NCBI RefSeq assembly: GCF_020736705.1 | Contig: NZ_CP085990.1 | Span: 806,001-870,000, forward strand | From: Psychrobacter sanguinis | GTDB lineage: Bacteria; Pseudomonadota; Gammaproteobacteria; Pseudomonadales; Moraxellaceae | Length of the DNA: 64,000 nucleotides | Reading direction: 5' to 3' | Shown here: piece by piece, positions 52,385 through 61,691 of the stretch | How the letters are laid out: every line of letters starts with the position of its first letter | How positions within the stretch are numbered: the stretch's first letter is position 1 | Notes under the pieces: generated by a model | Told to the model about the DNA's origin: nothing | The model's input: the letters and a program-made list of their open reading frames with translations, nothing else | Database searches by the model: none | Made by a program: the position numbers and the translations under genes

Positions 52385-54319
52385 ATGAATAAGCTCTTCC
52401 AGTACTTCGAGACTCGCCTTTCCGCTTTTCCCGAAAATAAAATCCCTCTGCCCAAAGAAGGGTTATTTAAATTCCTGTGGGCCTGTACTTATGGCCTACG
52501 TAAATGGCTCGTCTTGTTTATGGTGCTTACCGCTGGTATTGGCGTGTATGAAGCCCTACTCTATGCCTGGATTGGGGATTTAGTTGACTGGATGGGGATA
52601 TATACCCCCACCACGCTTTGGGAAGAAAAAAGCAGTACCTTAAAGATGATGTTCGCCGTATTGGTGCTTAGTCCTTTTTGGGTAGGTCTGGCAGCATTGG
52701 TACACTTTCAGGTGATTCAGGGTGTGTTTCCGATGCAAATGCGTTGGCGTTTTCACAAGCGCATGCTCGGTCAGTCAATGGAGTTTTATCAAAACGAGTT
52801 CTCTGGTCGTGTTTCTGCCAAGGTGATGCAGACCGCCCTGGCTGTACGAGACACTGTGATTACTGTCGTCGATATGATGACTTATGTCCTGGTTTTCTTC
52901 GTGACCAGTGGCATTATCTTATTTCAGCTCGACAGCTTATTACTCGTCCCCTTTGCGCTTTGGATAGTGATGTTTGGGGCGACGCTGTGGTACTTTTTGC
53001 CAAAGCTTAGAGAAACTGCCAGTACTCAGGCCAATGCTCGTGCCTTAATGACCGGCCGCATTACCGATGCGTATGCCAATATCATGACGGTTAAGCTATT
53101 TAGCCACTCGCGACGAGAGCTGAGCTATGCCAAGGCAGCCATGAAGCAGTTTTTGGGTACCGTCCATGGTCAGATGCGCTGGGTTACTTCGCTTGAATTC
53201 GTCAACCACTTGGTTAGTGTGGCCTTAATTGGAAGCACCGCTGCTATCGGTCTGTATTTGTGGCAACGAGGCGATGTGGGTGTTGGCGCTCTTGCAGTAG
53301 CGACAGCGATGGCTCTGCGCTTAAACAGTCTAACCCACTGGATTATGTGGCAAATGGCCAGCCTATTTGAGAGTATTGGTACCGTACAAGATGGTATCCG
53401 TACCTTATCGGCGCCTCAAAAAATAGTCGATGCGCCTAATGCTAAAGAGTTGGTCATCACTGAGGGTCATATTAAGTTTGAAAATGTGGACTTCGGTTAT
53501 GAAGGGTCAGGTAAGGCCAATATGGGTTTAAAAGTTGCGACAGAAGACGACAAACTTGATCAAGACGCATCAGCGCTCAATAACCAATCAACTTCCTCAA
53601 ACTATATCAAATTGTTGGATAACTTTAATTTGGATATCAAACCGGGCGAGAAAATAGGTCTGGTAGGTCGTTCAGGGGCAGGTAAATCGACGCTAGTGAA
53701 TCTGTTGTTGCGCTTTTATGATGTGGACTCAGGGCATATCACAATTGATAACCAAGCCATTGATGAAGTGACTCAAGAGAGTCTGCGTCGTCAAATTGGT
53801 ATGGTGACTCAGGACACGTCTTTATTGCACCGTACGGTTCGAGAAAACATTGCTTATGGTCGCCCTACAGCAACAGATGAAGAGATTATCGCGGCCTGTA
53901 AGGAAGCACAGGCGTGGCAATTTATTGAAGAATTGCATGATTCTAAGGGCAATACCGGTCTAGATACTCAGGTTGGTGAGCGTGGGGTTAAACTCTCAGG
54001 TGGGCAACGTCAGCGTATCGCCATTGCTCGAGTGATGCTCAAAAATGCGCCTATTTTATTACTTGATGAGGCCACTAGTGCATTAGATTCAGAAGTAGAA
54101 TATGCTATTACTGAAAGCCTAAACAGTATGATGACCGGTAAAACGGTTATTGCTATTGCGCACCGTCTGTCGACCATTGCAGCATTAGATCGCTTGGTGG
54201 TTATGGACAAAGGGCGTATTATTGAGCAAGGCAGTCATGAAGAATTATTGGCTAAAAATGGCGTTTACGCAGGTCTTTGGGAGCGTCAAAGTGGTGGTTT
54301 CCTCGGAGAAGATGAGTAA
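52385..54319 (+). CDS. ABC-type exporter, fused membrane and ATPase domains
   Basis: Half-transporter of 644 aa from ATG 52385 that would dimerise. Six membrane helices occupy about residues 25-330 and the nucleotide-binding domain about 365-640. Walker A is LVGRSGAGKSTLVNLLL, the signature is LSGGQRQRIAIARVML, Walker B is ILLLDEATSALD and the H-loop is AIAHRLSTI. An insertion of about 35 polar residues (ATEDDKLDQDASALNNQSTSS) splits the start of the ATPase domain, an unusual feature. The MsbA/MdlB-like type exports lipids, peptides or drugs; the substrate is unknown. The alpha/beta hydrolase gene follows after 55 bases and may be in the same transcript. Confidence 0.9.
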   Translation: MNKLFQYFETRLSAFPENKIPLPKEGLFKFLWACTYGLRKWLVLFMVLTAGIGVYEALLYAWIGDLVDWMGIYTPTTLWEEKSSTLKMMFAVLVLSPFWVGLAALVHFQVIQGVFPMQMRWRFHKRMLGQSMEFYQNEFSGRVSAKVMQTALAVRDTVITVVDMMTYVLVFFVTSGIILFQLDSLLLVPFALWIVMFGATLWYFLPKLRETASTQANARALMTGRITDAYANIMTVKLFSHSRRELSYAKAAMKQFLGTVHGQMRWVTSLEFVNHLVSVALIGSTAAIGLYLWQRGDVGVGALAVATAMALRLNSLTHWIMWQMASLFESIGTVQDGIRTLSAPQKIVDAPNAKELVITEGHIKFENVDFGYEGSGKANMGLKVATEDDKLDQDASALNNQSTSSNYIKLLDNFNLDIKPGEKIGLVGRSGAGKSTLVNLLLRFYDVDSGHITIDNQAIDEVTQESLRRQIGMVTQDTSLLHRTVRENIAYGRPTATDEEIIAACKEAQAWQFIEELHDSKGNTGLDTQVGERGVKLSGGQRQRIAIARVMLKNAPILLLDEATSALDSEVEYAITESLNSMMTGKTVIAIAHRLSTIAALDRLVVMDKGRIIEQGSHEELLAKNGVYAGLWERQSGGFLGEDE

Positions 54320-54374
54320 CATGATTTCTACAGCCAGTGTCACAGTTTAATTGGAAGAGGATGATTACAGGTCA

Positions 54375-55373
54375 ATGAAAGGAATTCAAGTTAATAGGTT
54401 TCAACAGTTTGAAAAGTTCATTGAATTGGACGGAAAACAAGCTCGATACTATGATTTTTCAAGTTTAAGTTCGGATTTCTCTAGCTTAGACTCGGATTTT
54501 TCAAGCTCAGGCTCCGATCTATCGAGCACAAGCTCAAAAGTGGCAGTCGCTGCTAGTAATGACAAGCCCTGTGCTCATTTTTATGGCGGGAATGGTTTTG
54601 CTGCTGGGGTTTATCAGCCCTTAATCTTTGAGCTTAGTCAGCAGTTTGACATGAGCAGCTTGGCAATGCGGGGTTATTGGCCCGATTTACCCACTGATAA
54701 AGTTCTGACTCGAGAGCAAGATGCCGATTTGCTCATTGAGTTTTTGGAACGTACCCAAAGCAAACCGGTGATTGGCATCGGCCATTCACAAGGGGCGACG
54801 GCGACGGCCATCGCTGCCGCAAAAAGACCAGATTTATTTTCTGCTCTTTATTTGATTGATCCAGTGACTTTTACCAAAAAGCAGACTTTGCTTTATAACC
54901 GAACCCCTCGTTTGATTTTACAGACCCAAGAGCCCTTTAAAAGCACACGGGTCAAACAAGCTGATTGGGACAGTGTCGATGCTTATTATCAAGATTTGCG
55001 CCAGCGCCGCGCCTTTAAGCGTATTAGTGACGCTAACTTAAGAATTTTTGCTGAAAATAGCTTGGTGGCTAAAGAGGAAGGTGAGTCAGGTTTTACGCTG
55101 TTATTCAAGCCAAAACAAGAGCTCGCCAGCTATTATGGTACGCCTTACATCACTCCAGCGCTTAAAAAGCTTAATAAGAAAAAACTGCCCTACTATCTGA
55201 TATTGGCCAAGCCTTCTATTTTTAATAGCGAAAAAGTTCGTCAAAGCTGGAAGGGCGTGGTATCGATTCAAAACAGAATCGTGCTGTCTGACTACGGTCA
55301 CTTATTACCCATAGAAGCCCCAAAAGCTTGTGCTGAAGTGATTGTCAATTTTGAGCATTCACGGGTCAAGTAA
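54375..55373 (+). CDS. Alpha/beta hydrolase with a Ser-rich repeat insertion
   Basis: The 332-aa protein from ATG 54375 (a TTG start 24 bases upstream is less likely) has the alpha/beta hydrolase fold: an oxyanion-loop segment FYGGNGFAAGVYQPLIFELS and nucleophile elbow GIGHSQGATATAIAA with the catalytic Ser. DYGHLLPIEAP near the end supplies the likely catalytic His. Between the first strands (residues 29-54) lies a Ser/Asp-rich stretch made of heptads SSLSSDF, SSLDSDF and SSSGSDL, encoded by 21-bp tandem repeats. The substrate is unknown. It is probably co-transcribed with the ABC exporter gene. Confidence 0.83.
   Translation: MKGIQVNRFQQFEKFIELDGKQARYYDFSSLSSDFSSLDSDFSSSGSDLSSTSSKVAVAASNDKPCAHFYGGNGFAAGVYQPLIFELSQQFDMSSLAMRGYWPDLPTDKVLTREQDADLLIEFLERTQSKPVIGIGHSQGATATAIAAAKRPDLFSALYLIDPVTFTKKQTLLYNRTPRLILQTQEPFKSTRVKQADWDSVDAYYQDLRQRRAFKRISDANLRIFAENSLVAKEEGESGFTLLFKPKQELASYYGTPYITPALKKLNKKKLPYYLILAKPSIFNSEKVRQSWKGVVSIQNRIVLSDYGHLLPIEAPKACAEVIVNFEHSRVK
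54459..54536 (+). repeat. In-frame 21-bp tandem repeat inside the hydrolase gene
   Basis: Units start at 54459, 54480 and 54501, with a partial unit at 54522. Each encodes a Ser-rich heptapeptide. Divergence between units is moderate. Confidence 0.75.
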
Positions 55374-55422
55374 CATTTGTGGGTTAAATAATGGGTCAAG
55401 GAACATTCGTGGTTTAAGTAAT
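55363..55422. repeat. 30-bp tandem duplication spanning the hydrolase stop codon
   Basis: Two 30-base units, 55363-55392 and 55393-55422, match at 26 positions. The first contains the TAA stop of the hydrolase. Each unit contains GGGTCAAG and a GTGG(G/T)TTAA variant. Confidence 0.8.
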
Positions 55423-55437
55423 TGAAAACGGGTTTAT

Positions 55438-56070
55438 ATGGATTTATTTGCGCCACAGCCTTCAGATAACTTATTGCCGTTCGATGGTATCGTTAATGAT
55501 TTGGGATTTGTTTTAGAAGACTCTCAAACGCTGTATCAACAGTTGCTTAACGAGTTGCCTTGGCAATCCGATAAAGTGACGTTGTTTGGGAAGACGCATA
55601 TTACCACCCGTAAGATTGTGTGGATGGGTGATACCGCAGCGGATGACTCTTTGGCCTATCGCTACTCAGGACACACACGTGAAATCATACCTTGGCATCC
55701 GGTAGTGTTTCACGTGAAACAGTTGATTGAACAAAAGTTATCTGAGATTGACGTAGCCGCTCACTTTAACACCTGTTTGCTTAACTATTATCCTACAGGT
55801 TCAGATGGTATGGGGTATCATGCCGATGATGAACCTGAGCTGGGACCACAGCCTATCATTGCTTCTTTGTCGCTGGGTGCCACCCGTAAATTTGTTTTAA
55901 AGCACAAAAATCCCCCGACAAACGCGCAATCCAAAGTTGAGCTTCATCTTGAGTCAGGTCAGTTAATTGTCATGCGCGGCGTTACTCAGCAATATTGGAA
56001 ACATACCGTGACGAAGACCAAAACCGTGCAGCAAGGTCGAATCAGTCTAACCTTTCGTAAAATGATCTAA
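55438..56070 (+). CDS. AlkB-like Fe(II)/2-oxoglutarate dioxygenase
   Basis: The 210-aa protein belongs to the AlkB-like demethylase family (ALKBH2/3-like branch), which removes alkyl groups from nucleic-acid bases or other substrates. The iron ligands are visible: His and Asp in MGYHADDEPELG (HxD) and the distal His in YWKHTVTKT, with the 2-oxoglutarate Arg in GRISLTFRKM. NTCLLNYYPTGSDGMG and IASLSLGATRKFVLKHK are further family motifs. It lies 64 bases after the hydrolase gene. A perfect parS palindrome is embedded at 55706-55721 and encodes VFHVKQ. No ada-type gene is near. Confidence 0.92.
   Translation: MDLFAPQPSDNLLPFDGIVNDLGFVLEDSQTLYQQLLNELPWQSDKVTLFGKTHITTRKIVWMGDTAADDSLAYRYSGHTREIIPWHPVVFHVKQLIEQKLSEIDVAAHFNTCLLNYYPTGSDGMGYHADDEPELGPQPIIASLSLGATRKFVLKHKNPPTNAQSKVELHLESGQLIVMRGVTQQYWKHTVTKTKTVQQGRISLTFRKMI
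55706..55721. promoter_or_regulatory. parS centromere-like site (ParB-binding palindrome)
   Basis: TGTTTCACGTGAAACA is a perfect 16-bp palindrome and matches the bacterial parS consensus TGTTNCACGTGAAACA at every position. It is inside the AlkB-like coding sequence. I found no second copy in the window. Confidence 0.85.
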
Positions 56071-56296
56071 TGACTTCTTAATCACTGAGTAATTTAAAAC
56101 CACATGTTTTATAACCATATGCTTTAAAACCGGCTACCAAACACCTACTACAGGTGCCAGTCGAGCTGCTTTGGTTTTCACTATATATATTAGTGGCAAC
56201 TTTGGTAGACGTTTGACGCACTATACAAGAAGCCACTTCTTCATTAACCTTATGACAGTTAAAAAGATGCTTATAACAAATATATGAGTTCTTTAA

Positions 56297-56329
56297 AGTA
56301 GAGCTGTATAAATTTTATACAGCTCTACT
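56297..56329. terminator. 33-bp perfect palindrome overlapping the MDR gene's stop codon
   Basis: Arms of 16 bp (AGTAGAGCTGTATAAA and its complement) flank a single T. On the minus strand the first arm encodes the last residues and stop of the MDR protein; a hairpin here could end its transcript, though the following T tract is short. Confidence 0.6.
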
Positions 56330-57325
56330 GTAGATTTCTAACACAATTTTGCCAAAGCTGTCACCCTTTTGTAGCTGCTGATGGGCTTTAGCAGTTTCTG
56401 CTAAGGCATAAACTTCCTCAATTTGTAGACTTAGCTGATTACTGGCTACTTTTTGCAATACCTGTTCCAAATCTTCAGCGTTTGGTTTGGCAATAAAGCC
56501 CTCTACGGCTAATTTTTTATCCGCTCCCGCTTGTTTTAGCGCTTCTGCCCAAATCGAAGGCAATACAACCACACGGCCTGCCGGCTTAACCACGGCCAAA
56601 GCACGTTTGCCCGCATCACCACCGACTAAATCGAGTAGCAAGTCCGCATTTAGTTCCGGAAACGCATCATCTTTGGTGTAATCGATCCAGCCTTCAAGCT
56701 TACTGGTATCAATTAAACCCTCTAGCTTTTGATACTTTTCAGGAGAGCAAATCACGGTCAGCTTAATGCCTAGCGTGTCAATCTTATTAATAAGTAGCTG
56801 CAAGGCTAAGTGGCCGACGCCACCTGCTGGCGCACTCATTACCACATGCTCACCTTGCTTAATATCAGCAAAATCAATCATTTGAAGAGCGGTTGTACCG
56901 ACACAAGGAATCGCACCGGCTGTTTTTAGGGTTACCGCATCGGGTACTTTTGCCAGTAGCGACGCATCGACCACGTTATATTCCGCATAACAGCCGCCCT
57001 CAAAGTTTAGGGCTGATACTCGGTCGCCCACTTTGAAGCCATCAGCATCACTGGCAACCACCTCGCCTGCCATATCAAATCCTAGAATGGCTGACTCATT
57101 ATTGGCAAATTGCTGTTTCTTAATATTTTCAGCACCCCAACCTAAGCCTTGACGGGTTTTATAATCAACAGGATTAATGCCTGCATAAGCGATTTTAACC
57201 AACACTTGATTGTCACCCATTTCAGGTACGGCCACATCGCTTTGATAGTGTAAAACCTCTAGCTCACCAAATTCTGTGATAATAATGGCCGATTGAGTTT
57301 CAGGGATGTTTTGCTTAGAGGACAT
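56315..57325 (-). CDS. Zinc-independent MDR oxidoreductase (quinone reductase-like)
   Basis: NADPH-dependent medium-chain reductase of 336 aa, of the quinone oxidoreductase/enoyl reductase group. Motifs: VKIAYAGINPVDYKTRQG, the catalytic-domain LGFDMAGEVVASDADGFKVGDRVSAL, and the Rossmann loop VVMSAPAGGVGHLALQLL. DLLLDLVGGDAGKRAL is also typical. The Cys and His ligands of structural and catalytic zinc are absent, as expected in this branch. The C-terminus FGKIVLEIYSRAV runs into a perfect palindrome that contains the stop codon. It is monocistronic and convergent with the AlkB-like gene. Confidence 0.9.
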   Translation of the reverse strand: MSSKQNIPETQSAIIITEFGELEVLHYQSDVAVPEMGDNQVLVKIAYAGINPVDYKTRQGLGWGAENIKKQQFANNESAILGFDMAGEVVASDADGFKVGDRVSALNFEGGCYAEYNVVDASLLAKVPDAVTLKTAGAIPCVGTTALQMIDFADIKQGEHVVMSAPAGGVGHLALQLLINKIDTLGIKLTVICSPEKYQKLEGLIDTSKLEGWIDYTKDDAFPELNADLLLDLVGGDAGKRALAVVKPAGRVVVLPSIWAEALKQAGADKKLAVEGFIAKPNAEDLEQVLQKVASNQLSLQIEEVYALAETAKAHQQLQKGDSFGKIVLEIYSRAV

Positions 57326-57424
57326 AGTAGACTCCTTGTCTGAAGGGATGGTTCTTAAAATGATGATTAAAGGGTAGCTGTGTTTATTGTTAATAGCTGT
57401 TGTGGTTAGGGTGAGCGACTGTTT

Positions 57425-59104
57425 TTATTCTTGCGGACTGTTTTTATCGAGCAGATCTTCTTCTCCGGCGCTGTCCATAATCTCCTCTTCTACTTTTTGC
57501 ATAAGTTTCGGATCAGGACGGGTATCAAGCACTTCATCGACCTCTCTATTACCTAGAATTTGTCTAGCGCGTTGCTTGGCTTGCTCTTTTTGCAGCACAT
57601 CAGCGACATTTTTCTGACTTTGTTTGAGCTCAGTAGCTGATACTGCGGTAGACTCATCTGTGTCTTCGGCACTAATAGTAGCCTCCACACTGCTCTCAGA
57701 CCCTGTCTTAGAAGCTTTATTGAGGTCTTTGATAGCATCCTCCAAATCACCGTTGAAGCGCATACGATAAATAGGCTCTGGTAAGCTAAAGCCATTATTT
57801 TCTAACGCATGCTTCGCTTCGCGTATCGCAATGCTTCGCGCTTTTAATAAGTCAGTATCGGTTTGATTTACCCATGCCTGAAATTCTAAGATGATATTTG
57901 AATCACCTACTTCATCAATTATAGCCACAGCTTTAGGGTCAGTAAGGATGAAATTTAGCTCATTAATGGCATCTAACCCGACCTTAATAGCAGCTAATGG
58001 ATCATCATTGGCATCTACTCCAAGCTTAAAGGTAAAGCGCCGTTCGGGGTTTTTGGTAAAATTTACAATAGTGGCCTTAAACACTTCTGAGTTAGGGATA
58101 CGCAGTTGGTTACCATCTGCCGTCATCAAAATAGTGGCCCGACTGGTGAGGCGTACTATGACCCCCTCTTGTCCATTAATATCCACATAATCTCGAGCCC
58201 TAAAAGGTTGGCGTATACTAAGCATTAAAGAGGCAATGTAGTTTTCAATGGTATCTTTGACCGCAAAACCTACCGCAATACCAATGACCCCAGCACCGCC
58301 TAACAAAGTACCGATAATAGCTTCAGCGCCTAAGAAGCTTAACGCCAGAATCAGTCCAATAATAACAAACACAAATTTGATAGTCTGGGATAAAAGTTCT
58401 GCCACAAAAGGGTTGGGGGCCACTCGTTTCCACAGCGACTGACGGCGGCTAACCCAAGCCCCAAACCAGACCACGACTACGAACACCACAATGGCTACCA
58501 ATAGTAATGGCAAAGCTTTGATGAGCCCACGAACTTGCTGCTTTAGCTGGGTAATCACTGGGGTAACATTATCTTGCACATCTAAGGTGCGGCTAATTCT
58601 ATCTTCTACCGCCACCACATCGCTGACTCGGTTGGCAAGATTAATCGCCTGCAGTGCCTTTTTTTCATTAGGCGCTTCGCCAGTTAAGCTAACCACCCCT
58701 TCATTAACGGTGACGTTAACCGCTTTAAGGCCTTCAATCTCTGAGAAGATACCGGTAATACGCTTTTTGATATCGTCATCATCGACTTGATTGGCACTGG
58801 TTTCAATGACAGTGTCTTTTTCGGTAATATTGCCAGCGGCAGGGGCAGCGTCTACCTCTCCCTCACTGCCCTCTTCTTCGACAACCTGTTCGGAGGCTCC
58901 TGCATCGGCAGCTCCTACATCGATAGCTCCCTCATCAGTAACTACTTCAGCAGAAGCATCGCTAGCAGCAGCCGTTTCAGTCGCCTGCTTCTCTTGTGAA
59001 GCCGCTTGAGCCGGTAAGCTGCTGACAGCAGTAATAACAAGCGCCAACATGCCTTGCTTTATGACATCGCTCAAAGGGAGTCGCTTCAGTGAGGGGTCAG
59101 CCAT
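57425..59104 (-). CDS. Mechanosensitive channel of the MscS family with an N-terminal BON domain
   Basis: The 559-aa protein has a signal-peptide-like start (VIKQGMLALVITAVSSLPAQA), an acidic A/E/D-rich linker (about 40-100), and a BON domain (about 105-165, DDDIKKRITGIFSEIEGLKAVNVTVNEGVVSLTG). A membrane region with three or four helices follows (about 190-275). The MscS pore helix and beta domain follow: LLGGAGVIGIAVGFAVKDTIENYIASLMLSIRQPF, VDINGQEGVIVRLTSRATILMTADGNQLRIPNSEVF. The C-terminal 100 residues are charged and probably helical. Such channels release solutes at hypo-osmotic shock; BON fusion suggests contact with the envelope. hisA lies 39 bases upstream on the same strand. Confidence 0.9.
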   Translation of the reverse strand: MADPSLKRLPLSDVIKQGMLALVITAVSSLPAQAASQEKQATETAAASDASAEVVTDEGAIDVGAADAGASEQVVEEEGSEGEVDAAPAAGNITEKDTVIETSANQVDDDDIKKRITGIFSEIEGLKAVNVTVNEGVVSLTGEAPNEKKALQAINLANRVSDVVAVEDRISRTLDVQDNVTPVITQLKQQVRGLIKALPLLLVAIVVFVVVVWFGAWVSRRQSLWKRVAPNPFVAELLSQTIKFVFVIIGLILALSFLGAEAIIGTLLGGAGVIGIAVGFAVKDTIENYIASLMLSIRQPFRARDYVDINGQEGVIVRLTSRATILMTADGNQLRIPNSEVFKATIVNFTKNPERRFTFKLGVDANDDPLAAIKVGLDAINELNFILTDPKAVAIIDEVGDSNIILEFQAWVNQTDTDLLKARSIAIREAKHALENNGFSLPEPIYRMRFNGDLEDAIKDLNKASKTGSESSVEATISAEDTDESTAVSATELKQSQKNVADVLQKEQAKQRARQILGNREVDEVLDTRPDPKLMQKVEEEIMDSAGEEDLLDKNSPQE

Positions 59105-59143
59105 TACCTATCCTTAACCTTGATAAATGAGGTGTCGCTGTAA

Positions 59144-59932
59144 TTACTGATCTAGGTAAGCTTGAGCCTGTCCCAAATCTAAGGTACCTTCATAGATAGC
59201 ACGGCCAGTAATAATACCTTCAATACAGTCACCATATGGCTTTAATAACTCGATGTCTTTCATATCCGTCACACCCCCCGAGGCAATCACTGGTAAGCCG
59301 CCTTCACGCGCCAAATTGACGGTCTGTTCTACGTTGACACCTTGCATCATGCCATCACGGGCAATATCAGTATAAACAATAGACGATACGCCAGCGTCGG
59401 CAAAACGCTTGGCCAACTCAGTGGCTTTCACATCGGTAATATTGGCCCAACCGTGAGTGGCCACCATGCCCTCTTTGGCATCGATACCGACGATAATATG
59501 GCCAGCAAACTCGCGGCAAGCTTCTTCAACAAATTCTGGGTTTTCGACCGCTTTGGTGCCGATAATAATGTAGGTCAGGCCTGCCGCTAGGTAATGCTCA
59601 ATAGTCTGTAAGCTACGCACACCGCCGCCCAATTGTACGGGTAAAGTTGGGTGCGCTTTGGCAATTTCCATGACGACATTCTTGTGAACTGGCACTCCAT
59701 CAAACGCCCCATTTAAATCGACTAAATGTAGGCGACGCGCCCCCTCATTCACCCAGCGAGTCGCCATGGCTACTGGATCATCTGAGAAGACCGTGTCATC
59801 TTCCATACGTCCCTGTTTTAAGCGCACACACTTACCATCTTTTAAATCAATAGCAGGAATAAGTATCGGTGCAACTGATTTATTTAGAGTTTCTAAAGAA
59901 TTACTAACGGGGGAATTGGAATTATTATGCAT
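59144..59932 (-). CDS. hisA: Phosphoribosylformimino-5-aminoimidazole carboxamide ribotide isomerase HisA
   Basis: Histidine-biosynthesis isomerase (ProFAR to PRFAR), a (beta/alpha)8 barrel. The 262-aa protein has a 23-residue polar N-terminal extension before [18 protein letters not shown] with the first catalytic Asp. [47 protein letters not shown] with the second catalytic Asp, [10 protein letters not shown] and [13 protein letters not shown] are family motifs. hisF and hisH are not in the window. The MscS-like gene follows closely on the same strand. Confidence 0.96.
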   Translation of the reverse strand: MHNNSNSPVSNSLETLNKSVAPILIPAIDLKDGKCVRLKQGRMEDDTVFSDDPVAMATRWVNEGARRLHLVDLNGAFDGVPVHKNVVMEIAKAHPTLPVQLGGGVRSLQTIEHYLAAGLTYIIIGTKAVENPEFVEEACREFAGHIIVGIDAKEGMVATHGWANITDVKATELAKRFADAGVSSIVYTDIARDGMMQGVNVEQTVNLAREGGLPVIASGGVTDMKDIELLKPYGDCIEGIITGRAIYEGTLDLGQAQAYLDQ

Positions 59933-60324
59933 ATCAAAGGCCTATGTTATAAGAAGCAGTTAAAACAAATAAAGAGTGAACAAATAAAAATTTTGAGTTA
60001 CATTTGTATACTAAAATGGCTTAAATTCGCAAACATACTGGCAATTTTAGGGTAATTTAACGTATAATCCTAGGTTATATTGTATATGTATTTTGGTAGC
60101 CAGTCGCCACTGTCTTCTATGTTAAGAGATTAGCACAGGTCTTACTGCTCATTCTGATTTATCCTAAGTTTTTATGAGTAATTAGTCTGAGGTGCGTGTT
60201 TTGTCGTACTGTTGCTACACTCTCTTATCCCAGCAAGATTCTCTCTCGGTCACTATACCGTTCGTGACTTGTTCACTACCGACAGGACGTCTGGCATTTC
60301 TTCGCTTATGGAATAAGTTCGCTT
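59933..60324. other. Divergent intergenic region hisA / nqrA, no gene seen
   Basis: About 390 bases. A -10-like TATAAT lies at 60063-60068 on the plus strand with a poor -35 (TGGCAA near 60039-60044). This would leave a 250-base leader before nqrA. No hairpin with a T tract is obvious. Confidence 0.5.
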
Positions 60325-61686
60325 ATGATTACCATCAAAAAGGGGCTTGATTTGCCCATTGCTGGCGCACCCAGCAGTGAAATCACCCAGCATTCTCCAA
60401 AGCACGTTGCACTGGTGGGCTACGACTATGTCGGCATGAAACCTACAATGAACGTTAAAGAAGGTGATATAGTCACTAAAGGTCAACCCGTTTTTGAAGA
60501 TAAAAAACGCGTTGGGGTGATTTATACCGCACCTGCCTCCGGCAAAGTAATCGCCATTAACCGTGGTGAACGCCGAGTATTCGAGAGTATGGTTATTGAG
60601 GTCGATCCCAATGCCAACTCAGCCGATGAGGTAACGTTCAAGCAATATGCCTCTAACGAGTTAGCTGGACTTGATGCTGAAGCTGTTGAAGCGCAATTAA
60701 TCAAATCTGGTGAATGGACCGCTTTCCGTACTCGTCCTTATAGCCGTACGCCAGAAGTGGGTTCACGTCCACAGGCCATCTTCGTCACCGCCATGGATAC
60801 CAATCCATTGGCCTATGACCCTATGTTGCTGATTCAACAAGAGCAGCAGGCCTTTAACGACGGACTTGCGGTGCTGTCTACCTTATCACCAAAAACTTAC
60901 GTTTGTCATCACGGCAACGCAAACCTACCAAAAGTGGCCAACACGGCAGCGGGCAATAGCACTGAATACCATGCTTTTGCAGGCAAACACCCTGCAGGTA
61001 ATGCCGGTACTCACATTCACTTCTTACACCCTGTCAGCCGTCAAGTGACGGTTTGGACCATTGGTTTCCAAGATGTGATTGCGATTGGTAAGCTATTTAC
61101 CACTGGCCGACTATTCACACGCCGTTTGGTTAGCTTGGCAGGTCCGAGCGTTAAAAACCCACACTTGGTAGTGACTGAGCGTGGTGCAGACCTAACCGAA
61201 TTGACCCAAGGTCAATTAGATACAGGTGATAACCGTGTTATTACCGGTTCTGTATTGTCTGGTCGCAAAACCATTGCAACGACTGCTTATTTAGGCCGTT
61301 TCCACAATCAAGTAAGCGTCTTAAAAGAAGGCTATGAGCGTCCAACGCTGCACTTCTTTAGTCCAGGTGCTAACCGTTTTTCAAAACTGCCCATCTATAT
61401 TTCGCAGTTTTTTAAAGGTAAAAAATACAACTTTACCACGACCACAAATGGCTCTCCTCGTGCCATGGTGCCTATCGGTGTCTTTGAGGAAGTCATGCCA
61501 CAAGACTATTTGCCAACCCAGTTACTACGTGCCCTAATTGTTGAAGATATTATCTCAGCAGTAGATCTCGGTGCCTTAGAGCTTGATGAAGAAGACTTGG
61601 CTCTATGTACTTTCGTTTCACCAGGTAAATACGAGTTTGGCGACATCTTGCGTGATAACTTAACTCGCATCGAGCAGGAGGGCTAA
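60325..61686 (+). CDS. nqrA: Na+-translocating NADH:quinone reductase subunit A
   Basis: Subunit A of the six-subunit NQR complex that couples NADH oxidation by ubiquinone to Na+ export; NqrA binds the quinone. The 453-aa length fits the family (about 446). Typical segments are [42 protein letters not shown] and [51 protein letters not shown] and [12 protein letters not shown] are also typical. It is the first gene of an nqrABCD... operon, 5 bases before nqrB. Confidence 0.96.
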   Translation: MITIKKGLDLPIAGAPSSEITQHSPKHVALVGYDYVGMKPTMNVKEGDIVTKGQPVFEDKKRVGVIYTAPASGKVIAINRGERRVFESMVIEVDPNANSADEVTFKQYASNELAGLDAEAVEAQLIKSGEWTAFRTRPYSRTPEVGSRPQAIFVTAMDTNPLAYDPMLLIQQEQQAFNDGLAVLSTLSPKTYVCHHGNANLPKVANTAAGNSTEYHAFAGKHPAGNAGTHIHFLHPVSRQVTVWTIGFQDVIAIGKLFTTGRLFTRRLVSLAGPSVKNPHLVVTERGADLTELTQGQLDTGDNRVITGSVLSGRKTIATTAYLGRFHNQVSVLKEGYERPTLHFFSPGANRFSKLPIYISQFFKGKKYNFTTTTNGSPRAMVPIGVFEEVMPQDYLPTQLLRALIVEDIISAVDLGALELDEEDLALCTFVSPGKYEFGDILRDNLTRIEQEG

Positions 61687-61691
61687 CGCTG

